55,204 bases of DNA. Origin: Acanthaster planci (Eukaryota; Echinodermata; Asteroidea; Valvatida; Acanthasteridae). The stretch lies in the NCBI RefSeq assembly GCF_001949145.1, contig NW_019091523.1, forward strand, positions 489,437 through 544,640, in the 5' to 3' direction. The position numbers and the translations under genes were made by a program. Each line of letters opens with the position of its first letter. Position 1 is the first letter of the stretch. The notes below the pieces were generated by a model that had not been told where the DNA came from, did not search any database, and saw only the letters and a program-made list of their open reading frames with translations. This document shows, piece by piece, positions 24,501 through 35,560 of the stretch.

Positions 24501-24734
24501 AACGGTCAGCCGGCCGGAATGACCACGTCCAGCAGCTTTAGCCCCACCCTGGGATCCATGCTGTGTCTAGGCTGGCTGAGCAATACCGACCGTCAGACGG
24601 GCCAGACCCACGAGGTCACTCACGACTACGTGACCAAGGCCAAGTACGAGATTGACGTTGCTGGCCACATGTTCCCAGCCAAGGCCAACCTCTACCCACC
24701 TAAACTGGTCACCAAGCAGCCACTCCACGGTTGA
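12537..24734 (+). CDS. PDPR: PDPR-like mitochondrial protein, copy 2 (16 exons, frameshift in exon 10)
   Basis: Exons: 12537-12802, 13435-13568, 14073-14154, 15884-16047, 17251-17372, 17628-17742, 18222-18374, 19103-19227, 19344-19536, 19870-20029, 21294-21430, 21570-21712, 22119-22326, 22775-22864, 23797-23979, 24363-24734 (stop TGA). Phases agree at every junction if one extra base at 19971 is discounted, giving about 881 residues, close to vertebrate PDPR (about 880). Order: Arg-containing mitochondrial leader; FAD motif CGGGIAG (61-67) and GTTWHAAG (His97) in a DAO-type domain to about residue 430; linker; aminomethyltransferase (GCV_T) domain with MDMSSFTKFELE and HTGMLNERGGYENDCS; then a GCV_T C-terminal barrel with GEPIYRNGQ and AKYEIDVAGHMFPAKANLYP. 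This C-terminus is typical of PDPR, the regulatory subunit of pyruvate dehydrogenase phosphatase in the matrix, and unlike DMGDH or SARDH. Intron 5 uses a GC donor. Confidence 0.9.
13047..13220. repeat. Long hairpin MITE in intron 1 of PDPR copy 2
   Basis: Arms of about 65 bases share CCCAGGTTGGACAACATCTA at the outer end and GGGTATAAAAG at the inner end. They flank a short AT-rich loop. The near-perfect fold-back suggests a fairly recent MITE or an RNA hairpin when the intron is transcribed. Confidence 0.8.
14346..15117. mobile_element. TTAA-flanked non-autonomous element (piggyBac-like) in intron 3
   Basis: The block is bounded by TTAA at 14342-14345 and 15118-15121. Its tips are inverted: CCACTTCC at the left and GGAAGTGG at the right, each followed inward by CCGG-containing sequence. 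TTAA target duplication with short terminal inverted repeats is the hallmark of piggyBac-type insertion. At 772 bases with no transposase frame it would be non-autonomous. Confidence 0.55.
15501..15551. repeat. Perfect short hairpin in intron 3 of PDPR copy 2
   Basis: CCTAACACTCCTCAGTCC is followed after an 11-13 base loop by its exact complement GGACTGAGGAGTGTTAGG. The stem is about 18 base pairs. It could be a small fold-back relic. I see no evidence that it is a microRNA precursor, since it is shorter than is usual. Confidence 0.8.
16563..16807. mobile_element. MITE, nested-palindrome family, copy 1 (intron 4 of PDPR copy 2)
   Basis: The outer inverted repeats of about 27 bases share GACGTATATAAAAAAC and TGGACT. 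A second, inner palindrome shares GGCCATTTTACCGAGC and GAATACAAA. The element is flanked by an exact 10-base target duplication TGCATTAGAT (16553-16562 and 16808-16817). A second copy in the opposite orientation is at 47998-48250. A 9-11 base duplication fits Mutator-like elements. No transposase is encoded. Confidence 0.85.
17035..17057. other. Assembly gap of 23 N in intron 4
   Basis: A run of 23 N lies inside the intron between exons 4 and 5 of PDPR copy 2, about 195 bases before exon 5. It does not touch coding sequence. Confidence 0.99.
17373..17378 (+). other. Non-canonical GC splice donor of intron 5
   Basis: Exon 5 ends GGACAG and the intron begins GCAAGT, the strong consensus for GC-AG introns. 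The protein frame is phase 0 at this site and resumes exactly with TGGGGACGAG after the AG at 17626-17627. At the same position the minus-strand paralog has a standard GTGAGG donor. No GT nearby would keep the frame and the conserved AAGQWGRDVG junction. Confidence 0.85.
19971..19971 (+). other. One-base insertion, frameshift in exon 10
   Basis: Upstream of this A the frame reads LYARLAQAGAV. From the next base a frame shifted by one reads FGEMMGVERPKWYMEEGDT, which matches the family and leads in phase into exon 11. Read literally, the unshifted frame reaches a TAG in exon 12 and loses the folate-binding half of the protein. This is either a sequencing or assembly error or a recent inactivating mutation at about codon 486. 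Confidence 0.85.
20098..20511. mobile_element. TTAA-flanked non-autonomous element (piggyBac-like) in intron 10
   Basis: TTAA at 20094-20097 and 20512-20515 brackets 414 bases. The tips are CCCCTT and AAGGGG, and a GATGACGG word recurs inverted just inside each end. No transposase frame. It is the second TTAA-bounded insertion in introns of the same gene. Confidence 0.55.
20801..21004. mobile_element. Small TTAG-flanked MITE in intron 10
   Basis: Terminal inverted repeats CACGTTGACTG and CAGTCAACGTG are exact over 11 bases. TTAG is present directly outside both ends, as a 4-base duplication. Length is 204 bases. TTAG instead of TTAA may be a target variant of the same kind of element as at 20098. 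Confidence 0.6.
21074..21159. repeat. Long AT-rich hairpin in intron 10
   Basis: Arms of about 38 bases share CTACATATGTAATTATGAAT at the inner end and CCAACAGAT at the outer end, with a 9-base loop. The outer ends are less perfect. It is probably a MITE remnant. Confidence 0.8.
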
Positions 24735-25840
24735 ACTTGGCTGAAGTGGCACACTGTCCTGTGTCCAAAATGGGGTGTGTTGGAGGGTTGGGAAATATGC
24801 TTCAGGAAGGGACCAAAAATAGTGTATTTTTACAAACCGTTGACATCTGTTTTGTGGGCACTCACTTCATGCTCAAACATATTGGTAGTGTAATTATGGA
24901 AATTAGGTGCTGATCTATAGCCATTACGGCAGCTATGATATTCTTCCTATTTGTAATCGGATTTCAGATTTTTTTCCCTTCTTTTAGTTCATATTATTTC
25001 ATCCATTTTTAATATTTTGTATTGTATTCAGTATATTTCTTAAAGATGTGCCGGAAACTGTTTCCCTTTTTTGTCCATCCGGGTCAAATAATCAAGCCCG
25101 TCAAGAGGGCAAATTCATTGTGGGAACACAATTCCCTCCCCCTCGAGTTGGTTGTGAGTTTCCTAACAAAAGAAATTGTCACCGCAGCCTACCTCCATTA
25201 CTTTCTCTCATTTTTTTCCAGTTCGACAACTCATCCAAGCTGGATTTTTTCCAAGGAAGATTTCCTGCACTGTTCCTCTTTATTTAGCCACAATAAGCCT
25301 ATACTCAAAATGCTTTGGAAACATTTTTTTTCTTGATCAGGGAATCACTTTGTGGGCCTCTTCCAACCCTACCTTATTTCAGATTTTCTTTGTTCGGAGG
25401 TCCGCAAGGGGTATGTAAGGCTAGCACACGCGCACTGATGAACAAGGCAGAAACGCAATGCCCATTCGAAGTTGCCCGCCTGGCCTGAAAAAAAAATCTC
25501 ATCTGAAAAATAAAAGAGGAGTTTTATAAAAAAAAAGCGTTTTATCCCCCTTTAACTTGGTGTGCTGCGAGACCGAAGTCTATGAAAGTTCCTTCCTCAT
25601 CTCTGAATTAGTTTGCTGGAGTTCGTTTGCTTTCTTAACGGGAATATGCATATATTATTTGTTCACTCCTAACCCCATGGTGTAAGATGGGTATGTTCCA
25701 CAACTGCTGGCCATCTGCCTTGTGCCCAGGCTGCTGAGGGCGCTAGTATCGTGATCGTGATCAGTATACTGCACAAATCGCCCCAGATATGGCTGTTAAC
25801 GTGCAGTCCCTCATGCATTGCCCCCCATTGTCTAAATTTT
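24735..25840 (+). other. 3' UTR and downstream region of PDPR copy 2
   Basis: No coding frame is convincing here. The sequence becomes T-rich after 24960. The first good polyadenylation hexamer I see is AATAAA at 25509-25514, which would give a 3' UTR of about 0.8 kb. From about 25840 the reverse strand enters a LINE 3' end. Confidence 0.45.
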
Positions 25841-25849
25841 ATCTAACGT

Positions 25850-28701
25850 TACCTTGAACGTTTTCACATCTGGTGCTGATTTGATTGCAGGTGGCAAGGC
25901 ATTCTACTCATGAATAGTACGAGGATACAGTGACTTCTTGTAGCAGTCTTTATTAGTTTGGGGGATGTTATAATTCAAAGTATGAGTTGCACGTTTAGTC
26001 CTTTTACATTGGTTAGTGAGAAGATGACTATTATTTTGTCGGGTAAGCCTGTGAGTTTCTTTGTGAATGGTGGTCAATCTTGCCTTCCGTCTTCGTAATT
26101 CCGGGGTTTCCCAGAGTTCTGAAATCATATCTGTGACACTGCTCGTTCTTGTGTTGTCGTTTTTGACGAATCTAGTAGCGCGTCTTTGCACTTTTTTCCA
26201 GGCAATCTATACGTTTACTTTGACGAGGATCCCAAATTGAGGTCGCGTATTCTAACGTTGGTCTAACCAGCGTCTTGTAGGCTGCATCTTTTACTCGGGG
26301 CTTGCAGTTCCAAAAGTTTCTTTTAATCAGTCCCAGTATTTTGTTGGCAGTACTGGCCGTGTGAGTAATGTGCTTTGCCCATGTCACGTCATGAGTCAAC
26401 CCATCTCCCAAATATGTACGGTGGTCAATGAGGTGCTCAGGCTGATATTGTAGAGGATTCCTCTTGTGACTTACAGACATGGTGAAACATTTGGACGTAC
26501 ATGTATTGAATGTCATTTGCCATACAGACTTCCAAGTGCACAGGGAATTGATGTCCTCCTGAAGAGCATGGCAATCCTTTTATGTTTTTATTCGTCGATA
26601 TAGAACTAAATCATCAGCAAACAGCCATATATTCGATGTGAATGTAACTGGTAAATCATTGATATATGCATGGAACTGGCCCAAGGACAGTTCCCTGTGG
26701 AACTCCAGAAGCTACACGAGAGCTTTCTGATTATTCTCCATCGATGATAACACTTTGGTGTCTATCTGTGAGAAAAATTTCTATCCGTTGCGTCTGATGC
26801 CAACTGTCTAAGCTTACCTAGTAGACGTCGAAGGGGAAAAGTTCAAAACTCAAAAGCTGTGCTGGACTCCATCATACAAAGATGAATCTGACCTTGGTTG
26901 TCAAGTGTTTGATACAAATCGTTGGTGAGACCTGCAATTTGAGTTTCACATGATGATCTACGCCTGAAGCCATGTTGTTTATCCGATAGTAAGAAATGTG
27001 TATCAAAGTGAGCCATAATGTTGCTAACAATGATGTGCTCCCGTTGCTTACATAATGTAGTGGTCATGGAAACAGGACTACAATTGGATGGGACGGATCT
27101 GTAACCTTTTTTGAACACAGGTGTGACATTCGCATTTCGCCAATCTTGTGGTAATATACCCATTGACAGAGACTTTAAAAAACTTTCTGAAGAATTGGTG
27201 CTATTGCTGTAGAATGTTCCTTCGGGATCTTTGCTGGGATGTAGTCAGGACCTGTAGCTTCGTTCACATTCATTTTTTTTAGGAGTTCTTCAATGCCTGC
27301 AGTAGTAATTTGGATATCTGGCATATCTGGAACCGTGTTATTTAGAGTCAGCAAATTTTGTGTGTTTTCATTCGTGAAAACTGAACAGAAAGGTTTATTC
27401 GGGACCTCCGCCTTTTCTTTGGCACGTGATATCTTGTGCCTCATTACCTGTAAAGGGCTGACACCAAATACCTCGCGGCGGATGGATTTGACATAACAAC
27501 AGAATGGTTTTGTGTTGTCGCTTGGGAGACTATCCCCGATATTATGGATGTATATCTTTGATGAAGTTTTCTCAGCTCTCATTTTGCCGTCTCATTTCTT
27601 CGAATTTATCCCCGTTCTCAAAAGAGCCCGAGCATTTAGCTCTATCATACAACCTTTTTTTTTTTTTTTTTTTTTTTTTTTGCATTTCTTTCTCATCCTG
27701 TTGGTCATTCATGGCAACTTAACTTTACAGTTGCTCGTCTTTGGTGGAACATGAGCATCTGTAGATTTCGGCAAAACACTTGTTAAATCAGACCAAATAT
27801 TGTCTATGTCCTCCTTGTTGATGTAATCGTTTTTAAGTAGAGAGTGAAAGGTATCCAGGTCATATATTTGCATAGATGAAGATTTTTTGTTTTGGGTTTG
27901 TGATCCATTTAGGCTGGACGGATGCTGTGACAATGACAATATTGTGATCACTGATACCAGCAGACACTGATTTTACAAATGACGGGTCATTGGTTCATAA
28001 ATCAAGAATGTTACTACCCCTGGTAGGCTGTAGCACAACTTGTTGGAGGTTATGATCCTGTGCTATATCCACCATGAGTTTGCTTGGCCCATGGTATCTT
28101 CCGCTTGGTTTGCAGCTTGTTTGGTCCCAAGATAAACCTGGTACATTGAAATCCCCCAGAAACCAGATTGAGGCTTTTTTTAAAGGAATTTTGTGCAGTA
28201 AATCATCCAAAAGTTTCATGTACTCGTTATCAATCTTTTGAGAGCGATAAAAGGCACCTTTGTAGACTGGAGCTATACCTTCTACCTGTATGCTGACCCA
28301 TGATTCTACCTCCATGATTGTACAGTCAGGTTGATCAAGGTGACCTCCGTCTTGCGCAATCAAAGTTTTGTTGACAGCGATGAAGACTCCTCCATGGGGC
28401 CCACCATTGTGATCTTTACTAAAGACTTGGAAACTTGAAGGAAACTTGATGGAAAAATTTCCCTTGTGGTCAGTTTGGAGTTTAACCGTGATTCAGTCTC
28501 CACAATGACATCAGGTGTATGTTTATCAACTAAACCCAGAAAACTAGACAACCTAGCACGCACACTTTGGCAATTACATGTACATGTAATAATAATTTTG
28601 AGAGGGCGCTTTATCTCGGCATCTGGCTTTATACGGGACCTGCCTGAAGTCTTAGCTTCTTTGCGGCGTGTTGGACTAGATGATCTAACTGGAGCTCCCA
28701 T
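25850..28701 (-). mobile_element. Degenerate non-LTR retrotransposon (jockey/CR1-like LINE), LINE-A
   Basis: Read on the minus strand from 28701. An endonuclease segment includes NCQSVRARLSSFLGLVDKH and WFLGDFNVPGLSWDQT (28701-27995). A linker and early reverse transcriptase part includes ATGPDYIP (27582-27175). The palm includes DWRNANVTPVFKKG and LLSDKQHGFRRRSSCETQ (27163-26843). The C-terminal region includes ANKILGLIKRNFWNCKPRVK and LVRPTLEYATSIWDP (26516-25904). Frames change at least four times, motif A is altered, and stops break the motif B-C stretch between 26843 and 26516. A run of more than 20 T at about 27656-27680 expands a Lys-rich segment. The element cannot be active. Confidence 0.85.
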
Positions 28702-28759
28702 TGCTATTGCCGCTCATGTTTTTTTCATTTTGTACCATCTCATTTGTGTAGTGCTTTTG

Positions 28760-30670
28760 TCCCAGTTAATCAGCTGTTAATCAGTGCTGGTCAAACCCAA
28801 GGACAAATAGCAATCCATGGGTACCAGTTACTGATGTCAGTACATGTATACAAAACACAGCACCACAGCCGATTAGGTGTGTTAACTGTGTCTCACAATT
28901 GTTTCTCTGTACTTTGTGCAATTTTCTGTCAAGAAACTTCTTGAAATATGTCCGATATTGATAATATTGAGTTCTCACTTTTGTTAATAATGGCAGGGAA
29001 TTGCAGAAATGCCCCAGTTAGTGCTATTTTTCTAAGATAACAGAAAAAGAAAAGACTGGAATCAGGCTAGAAGAAACTACTCATCATATTTTTAATCTGT
29101 TAATAATTAAACACACAATTAAATAAGGTGTTCAGGGCCTAATAGTATGTGTGTAGATTTGCACAATTTGATTGTAATGTTTATAAAATTGTAGATTGCA
29201 CAATATCTCCATTGCACCTCATAATCATTGCTGATATAATTCATTAATAACTTGTTCTCGGCAGAATACAACCTTTAAGCCATCTATTAATTTACGTAGT
29301 TCTGTTTCACTTTGCACTCCTCTCTTCTATTTTGTCACTGCTCACTGGATGAGCGTACATATTTCTATCTTACATGTCTCACTTTATCCCCCATCTTATA
29401 TTTCCAATCTGCTCCAAGCAGAAGCACCCCCCCCATTGCTTGAAAAGAGCCGTGTAGGTCGGGGTGTTTACTTTGTTGGTAGCGACGCGACCGCAACACG
29501 TGCATTTCAAAGTCGTTCGGCCAGCGAAGTTTCCTTTCGACCAAAGGAGCCTCCCTTGCTAGGAAAATCGGGCCTTCTCTTAGTCCATATGGAGGCTCAT
29601 TGGCTCCAACAGTTCTCCTCTTTTTTCCTTCGACATAGAGTGTTGCTAGGATCAAGACGTCATGCCCGCTAACCGTTTTAGAGCTTCAAAATTTGATATA
29701 GGTTTTTTCACACGCCAAGTTGTCAGTTTCGATCACTGCAATTTTTTTACCATTTCAATATATTGCTTTTATTACCAGTGGTATCACTAGTATGAATGCA
29801 TCGGCCGAGTGTGCAAACTTTTTTTTTCACACGGGGTTGCTGACAGCAATTGATTAAACTGTGACTTCTACATAGCCTTGTACACACATGCTCTTGATAC
29901 TGGCAATTTATCTCTAAAACAAAGTACTGTTTTAACTTTTTGTCCGTATTCGAGAGAATCGTAAATGTTATATACCTATTTTAATCAATTGTGTAATTTT
30001 TTTTCAAGGAATTGAAATCGGTACCGCCATTTGGTTGGCATGGAAGATGAGGATTGTTTTACAAATGAAAAAAAAATCGGACAGTCCGTTCCATTAATGC
30101 TGTGCATTATATTTTTGAAAATGCCGTGCACGCATCATTATGTAGGCCTATATTTCAAACATCCAACTCTATTTGTTCATTAGAAGGGCAGGTTTTTGTG
30201 ACAAAGTTAACTGACCATCAAGTCGTATCCATATGTTACGGAAGCGTACAGAAGCGTTTAAGTACGGAAGCATAGAAGAGTCACTTGCAGAAAAGTTTTT
30301 TTAGTTACTAGATAGCTCAAGTTAAATCATTGAATGAGCATCTCGCCGCGATGAGTTATACAGTCTTGCCGCAGCGAATGTCATAAGTTCTATTCAGCGT
30401 GACAATTTCAAATGTATCTTTAAGGTGAAATGCAGTGAGTGAGAGCTGGTTTCAGATTGCTTCTGGGGATGTTACATTTCAACACGGCCTGTTTTCCAAC
30501 CCAAAAGAAAGGAAATCTTATTTTGGGGTGTGAATTTCCACATTCAGATGAGAGGTAGACTGTTTTTAATTCCTTCTTACATTTTCATAGTGCCAAATAG
30601 AAGCAAGCGGACTTGAAAGTTACATTTGAAATTTCCTTAGTCGAAATTTATTAATTTTTAGTACTTAAAC
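28760..30670. other. Intergenic, no gene recognised
   Basis: AT-rich sequence with only short open frames. The one item of note is a block at about 29500-29640 shared with 36260-36385. No RNA gene or splice-supported exon is evident. Confidence 0.5.
29500..29640. repeat. Dispersed repeat R3 (copy 1)
   Basis: Contains CGACCAAAGGAGCCTCCCTT, GCTAGGA and GAGGCTCATTGGC in the same order and orientation as 36260-36385. Similarity is good over about 90 bases and then fades. Its class is unknown. Confidence 0.65.
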
Positions 30671-30679
30671 GGGAACGGG

Positions 30680-30905
30680 AAACGGGATTAGCGGGTTGTG
30701 TAACTTCAGCGTGTGCACTGTTGTATGAAGGTGTTGGATCTCGTGGCGGTGCGGGGTTGTGGAATTGGCGGGAAACCTTGGGTTCGGGTATAGGATACCC
30801 TGATGCCAAGGGAGGGGGTGGCTTCGTGTAGAGAAGACCCTAACGCCTGGAGTGGGTGGAATGGGTTTCGGGTATAGGGGACCCTACTGCCCGGGAGTGA
30901 GTAGG
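30680..30905 (-). repeat. Penelope-tail repeat R5 (copy 1), fused to LINE-B
   Basis: Roughly 200 bases, including GGGAAACCTTGGGTTCGGGT, GCCAAGGGAGGGGGTGGCTT and GGGGACCCTACTGCCCGGGA, match 38106-38315 at about 85-90 percent by eye and in the same orientation. At 38106 the block is the 3' side of a Penelope-like element. Here it abuts the reverse transcriptase remains of a different retroelement. It is probably a 5'-truncated Penelope copy inserted in LINE-B. Confidence 0.7.
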
Positions 30906-32716
30906 TTTTTGCCCAGTTAATGGTGAGGCCGATTGGTGAAGCCGTTCCACGGAGAGCACGCTGAGGGCCTCAGCGATAGTATCTGAGGGCTCTACATAGA
31001 TTACCACGTCATAGCACGAGTCAGTCACTTGGACATGGTAGTTGACACCAAGGTTTGGACACCGCTCCAGAGACTGCTGAGCCAGTAATCCACACCAACA
31101 TTGAACAGGTTTGGGGAGGCCACACATCCCTGTCGCACACCGGAGGTGGTGGAAAACGGGTCTGATAGAGCTCTCTCGGCCCTGACTCTGCACGTGGTAT
31201 TTGACTACAGAGCCTGGATAAGCCCGATACATTTTGGAGGGACTCCAATTCCCTGCATCAGGAGCCAGAGAGCGTCTCAGTCAAGCGAATCGAACGCAGC
31301 CTTCAGACCTATATGTAGGCTGCTGGAAGGGGACGCTGAAATTCCCTTCATTGCCCTGCCAGGACTCGCAGGGCTAAGAAACTATTGGTAGTGGATCTAC
31401 ATGGGGGTGAATCCTCCTTTCTGGGGTAGCCGCCTGGACAGAAGGAGAGGCCGGATTCACTGAAGGATTAGAGAGGAGACTATACCTTTGTGGGAATGGA
31501 GAGGAGTGTAATTGGGCGATAGTTAGCCGGACCCCTGACGTCTCCTTTGTTCAAATAGAGGGATACTATAAATTCCTTCCCTCCATTCAGGTGGAAAGGC
31601 TCCGATTCCCAGATTCTACCACAGAGGTTGGTCAGCCTGGGTGCCACTGTGTCCAAGGAGGCCTTCAGCATCTTGGTATTGATTCCGCCTGCACTTGCAG
31701 CCCGACCGGAAGTCGGCTTTTTTATGGCCTTCTTGACTTCGAATGTAGAGGGTGGATTCAATGACACAGTCTCATCTGGGGAGCCTGAGCTGGCGAAGTC
31801 TTGGAGGCCGAGGGATGGTGGAGGGGGAGGCTTGTTCAGGGCAGTAGAGTAGTGCTCGCACCAGCGGGTTGATTTCGCAGACGCCTTAGTCAAGATGGAG
31901 CCATCCGATCCCTCGCAGAGGATAGGACCGGTGTGGCGTCGTTGATACGATGAGTAGAGTTCCTTTATCCGCTTCTATAAAGAACGCATGTTGCCATGGT
32001 GGATCGCATCCTCAGCAGAGCTGGCTATCTCCTCAAGCCATTGTGAGCGATCTTCTCGCAGCTTCCTACGACACTGTCTAGCAGCATCTCGGTGTGCCTT
32101 TCTGTCGCCCGTTAGTCTGATTTTACGGCAGCGTTCTACCTGGTTCAGTGTACCTGCAGTGATCCACGGTTGGTTCTTTTTGCGACGATTCCCAAGAGCA
32201 GTCATTGCTGCTGAGACCAATGTGGAGAAGAGTTGAGTCCAAGCCTTGTCCATGGATGTTGGCTCATGGAGAGCATCAAACCTGTTTTGACTTCAGTGGC
32301 ATACTGCTTCGCATATGCTGGTATGTGTAACTTGTCGTCGTCAGGGTGCTGTCGCAGGTGGGGTGTTGTCCGAGGCCGACAGCGAAGATGCAGTTTCAAC
32401 ATGGCGGCGACAAGACGATGGTTTGTGTGACCCAGTCCTGCACTATATACGGAATGCTTGGCAATCTGTAATGACTTGCCATCGACCAGTGATTAAAATA
32501 TGGTCGATGGTCTTGGACACAGTGCAAAATCCAGATAGCGTCGGTGCCGATGTCTTGGCGAGTCCGAAGAGGTGGCGGTCCCACGGAGAATAAGGGGTGT
32601 CGAGAAGCTGGCCCGGTGGAGAGGCGAATTGGGTTGGCTCCCAAAATAGTCACCTGCGGAATCGTACTCTGTATCGACAGAGCACGTGGCAAGATGGTGC
32701 GAGTACAGAAAGTCAA
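30906..32716 (-). mobile_element. Degenerate non-LTR retrotransposon of a second type, LINE-B
   Basis: On the minus strand, an endonuclease C-terminus (GLGHTNHRLVAAMLKLHLR near 32450-32390) is followed by a basic linker with NRRKKNQPWITAGTLNQVER (32253-31975). The reverse transcriptase start has TSGRAASAGGINTKMLKA and NYRPITLLSIPTK (31893-31480). The palm has CGLPKPVQC and LERCPNLGVNYHVQVTD (31232-30906). The catalytic YADD motif is reduced to CYDVV, so the enzyme is dead, and frames shift several times. The linker resembles RTE/BovB-like or related LINEs, but the clade is uncertain. The downstream end is cut by the R5 repeat. Confidence 0.8.
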
Positions 32717-32719
32717 TAA

Positions 32720-34450
32720 ATGTGTATAAGGAGTCGGCTCTTGTTCCTAGCTGAACAACAGAAAGTGCAAGGAGAACTCTGGGATGGTACTCGCACTTAA
32801 GTCTTCTTCGCTTGTCTTTTTTACTTCTTTTTTTACTTTTATTTTTACATTTATCTTTTGATTTTTCAGTTATTATATCTTCTGGCTGATTCTTATTTTT
32901 TCTGTTTTCACTTCTTCTTTGTTTTCTATTTTAGTTATTTTGTAAAATTTTATTAACTTATTTTGTGAATAATTTCATGTGGTTTTTCGTTGTTTCATTT
33001 CCTTCTGTTTGCATTTTTATTCATTGTTCTTAAATTTAATTCTTTCGTTTGTTTTATTTTAAAAATTTCTTCATTTTATTTTGTTAATTTTTAAAATATC
33101 ATTTTGTTTTATATTTCATGTCTTTTTTGCCCCGATGGCCGCCCATATGTATGGTCTGTGTGCACGCTGAACGCGTGCAAGAGCCCGTTTGTAACATTGA
33201 TCTCCATTAAAGTCTATAATGGAGATCATTGGTATGTAACCACCTGTCTTTATTTTCGATTGAAAACACGGATTCGTGGGCGGCCCGTGGCTGCCACAAT
33301 CAGCGTGCGTGGTGCGCGATGCGAGGCCGCGACGCCGGTGTGGCATACTGGTTGTGAGGCGCACCATCCGTGGCACACAGTGCGCTGGTTAAAAGACGGC
33401 AAATCTGTCGCCCACTGTACTCAGGGAGTTGCTTCTTTTTGTTCCCTTTGTCTTTTTTAGTTGGGGAGAAAAGATGTGGGCGAACTGACTAGAACGAGCA
33501 CGTACACTCTTTTCGAGTCGAATTGAACCTTTGCACAACATTGACGCCATATTTTACAGCGCCATAGACCAACCACAAATAATATCAGTTAGGCGCCACT
33601 GCATAGAAGTGCGTGTATTCAGTGCATTTCAGTGCGTTATGAAAAGTGTTGACAGTGTAATTGAAAATTATACGTTTTAAACGATATCTAGAATATAAAA
33701 GTTTTTATTAATAGGTGGAAGAAAAAAAAATAGTTTTGACGAAGCGGCCTCGCTCCCGAGAGGTATTTCATTAACAGAGTAAATGTGCATATCTATAACA
33801 TACATTAATTTTGAGAAGACATCGTCGCGCGCCGCTAGATCGTCAATGCTTCTCTTAGACCGAGGTCGGAAAATTTAGTCCAGGTTTAGGGTTATTTTAG
33901 AGATCATGCCGATCACTGTGCAAGCCGGCATAAACCTTCCAGCCGGAGCGAAATTTAGACGAATTTGGACATCGGAAGTCAGGTTGACCAGGGCCAAATG
34001 GTCAGAACCGACAGCGAGCTCCATGTATAATGTGCCTTTTGAGCCACAGTGTTTTCTTCCACACATAGATTGAGGGCGCCCTTGATGGAGTGACAAGGAG
34101 CGTAATTTTGCTCCACCTCGAATCTCTTTTACACCAAACAAAAATCACCTTAAATCTTCACAAATATATACACCATCCACCTAGCTTGCCAAGAAACATC
34201 CATATATGCAGCTATCTGGCTAGTTCTTGCTCAGGGATGCCTCCGAAAAGGGCCCAAAAATGTCTGTTTCGACTGAGAATTGATTGATCTACGTCTACAT
34301 GTACATGTTTCTCACTAAATAAATAATGATTACTATTTAGTAACAATACTATAATGTAATAAGTAAATAATGCCCATTGCTTTCATTAACTTCATGGATA
34401 CTTTTAATGCTAATCTTAACAAATATATTCCAAGAAAAAAAGGTATATCA
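32720..34450. other. Intergenic region with T-rich tract
   Basis: 32810-33120 is a low-complexity, T-rich tract made mostly of TTTT/ATTT words. At 33189-33236 a short palindrome of about 17-base arms (TGATCTCCATTA / TAATGGAGATCA) is present. 33512-33563 carries a dispersed repeat described separately. I recognise no gene. Confidence 0.5.
33512..33563. repeat. Dispersed repeat R4 (copy 1)
   Basis: CGAATTGAACCTTTGCACAA...GCCAT...TTACAGCGC matches 43617-43663 in the same orientation over about 50 bases. The second copy lies just downstream of the pseudogene at 43836. Confidence 0.55.
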
Positions 34451-34459
34451 AAACAAACT

Positions 34460-34613
34460 TACTCCTAAAATACCCCGGGCAACCGTCAAAATATGTCAAT
34501 CCATCTCTCACAAAAATAACTAAAATACCCTGGGTAACCATCAACATATGTCAATCCATCTCTCGCAAAAATAACTAAAGTACCCTGGGTAACCGTCAAC
34601 ATATGTCAATCCA
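34460..34613. repeat. Tandem repeat, about 56-base unit, 2.7 copies
   Basis: Three successive units contain ACCCTGGGTAACC-type sequence followed by ATATGTCAATCCATCTCTC and CAAAAATAACTAAA. The first two are complete and the third stops after AATCCATT. Units differ by a few bases, and the first is the most diverged. Confidence 0.9.
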
Positions 34614-34619
34614 TTACCA

Positions 34620-35560
34620 CGTAAACCTCTAACCACACTGCCTTAAACCACTCTAAATTTGTACGTTAGAAAAACATTTTGACTATATGGCACTTCGTAA
34701 TGCCGAACAAAATTACTACGTTAACTCATTTAATAAACCAAAGGGTAATAATGATTTAAAAATTAGGAAAATTATCCGTAATAATAACTTATTTAAAACC
34801 AGCCAGCACCCCACAGTTACATCAACATGAGGAAAGTCTGTTAATAATCAAGAACGTATACTAAGTCACTAATAACTACTTTTTTACTGTTAGTAAAAGT
34901 CTTTGCGATCAAATTCCTCCCAATAACTATAATTTTTCTGATTATATCTAACCAATCCCTACCAAAACAGAGCTTTTTTTCACCAGCTAAAGAAGGGGAG
35001 ATCATTGATATAGTTAATAAAAAGTGCAGGAGTTGATCAAATTGACTGTACACTGTTAAGGCTGTGATCCACGCTGTCTCTCACCCATTACCATTTGTTA
35101 TCAATTTATCTATCTCCACTGGTGCAGTGCCTGAATATATGAAGTAAGCGAGGGTTACCCCAGTCTTCAGATATGGTAACCCTCTTTTTGTTATTAACTG
35201 TAGACCAATTGCTATCCTTCCGTCATTTTCAAAAGTCCTGGAACGTGTGATTTTGTGGATTTTGTTTAGATAAAAATAACACAATTTCAACTAATCAATT
35301 CGGATTTCGAGAAAATCATTCAACTTCACATGCCATAATTAAGTTATTAGACAAGATCACAAATAATGTTTTTAGACCTCCCCAAGGCCTTTGACACCGT
35401 GAACCATGACACTTCTTTTTAAATTACATCAGTATGACATCAGGGAAATTGCCTTGGAGTAGTTTAGGAGCTATATCTATGTATTATCGACAAGAATTTG
35501 TCAAGATAAATGATACTGTAGTGTTTTTTCCCCCTTGTAAAAATAAGAACACTTGCATCT
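34620..35560 (+). mobile_element. Degenerate LINE reverse transcriptase fragment, LINE-C
   Basis: Plus-strand translation in shifting frames gives KSAGVDQIDC, ARVTPVFRYG, NCRPIAILPSFSKVLERVI, NQFGFRENHSTSHAI and the motif A block FLDLPKAFDTVNHD (about 35368-35410), then GIALEW-like and FVKINDTV. This is the standard order of non-LTR reverse transcriptase motifs 0-A. The YADD region is missing and stops are numerous. It is unrelated in detail to LINE-A and LINE-B. Confidence 0.8.

Noticed and set aside
12537-24734. Annotation as dimethylglycine or sarcosine dehydrogenase
   Set aside because: The N-terminal GTTWHAAG motif fits those enzymes, but the C-terminal half (TKFELE, HTGMLNERGGYENDCS, GEPIYRNGQ, AKYEIDVAGHMFPAKANLYP) and the length match PDPR better.
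27656-27680. Run of more than 20 T as a poly(A) tail of a separate retroposon
   Set aside because: LINE-A translation continues on both sides in the same order, so the run is better explained as a homopolymer expansion within the element.
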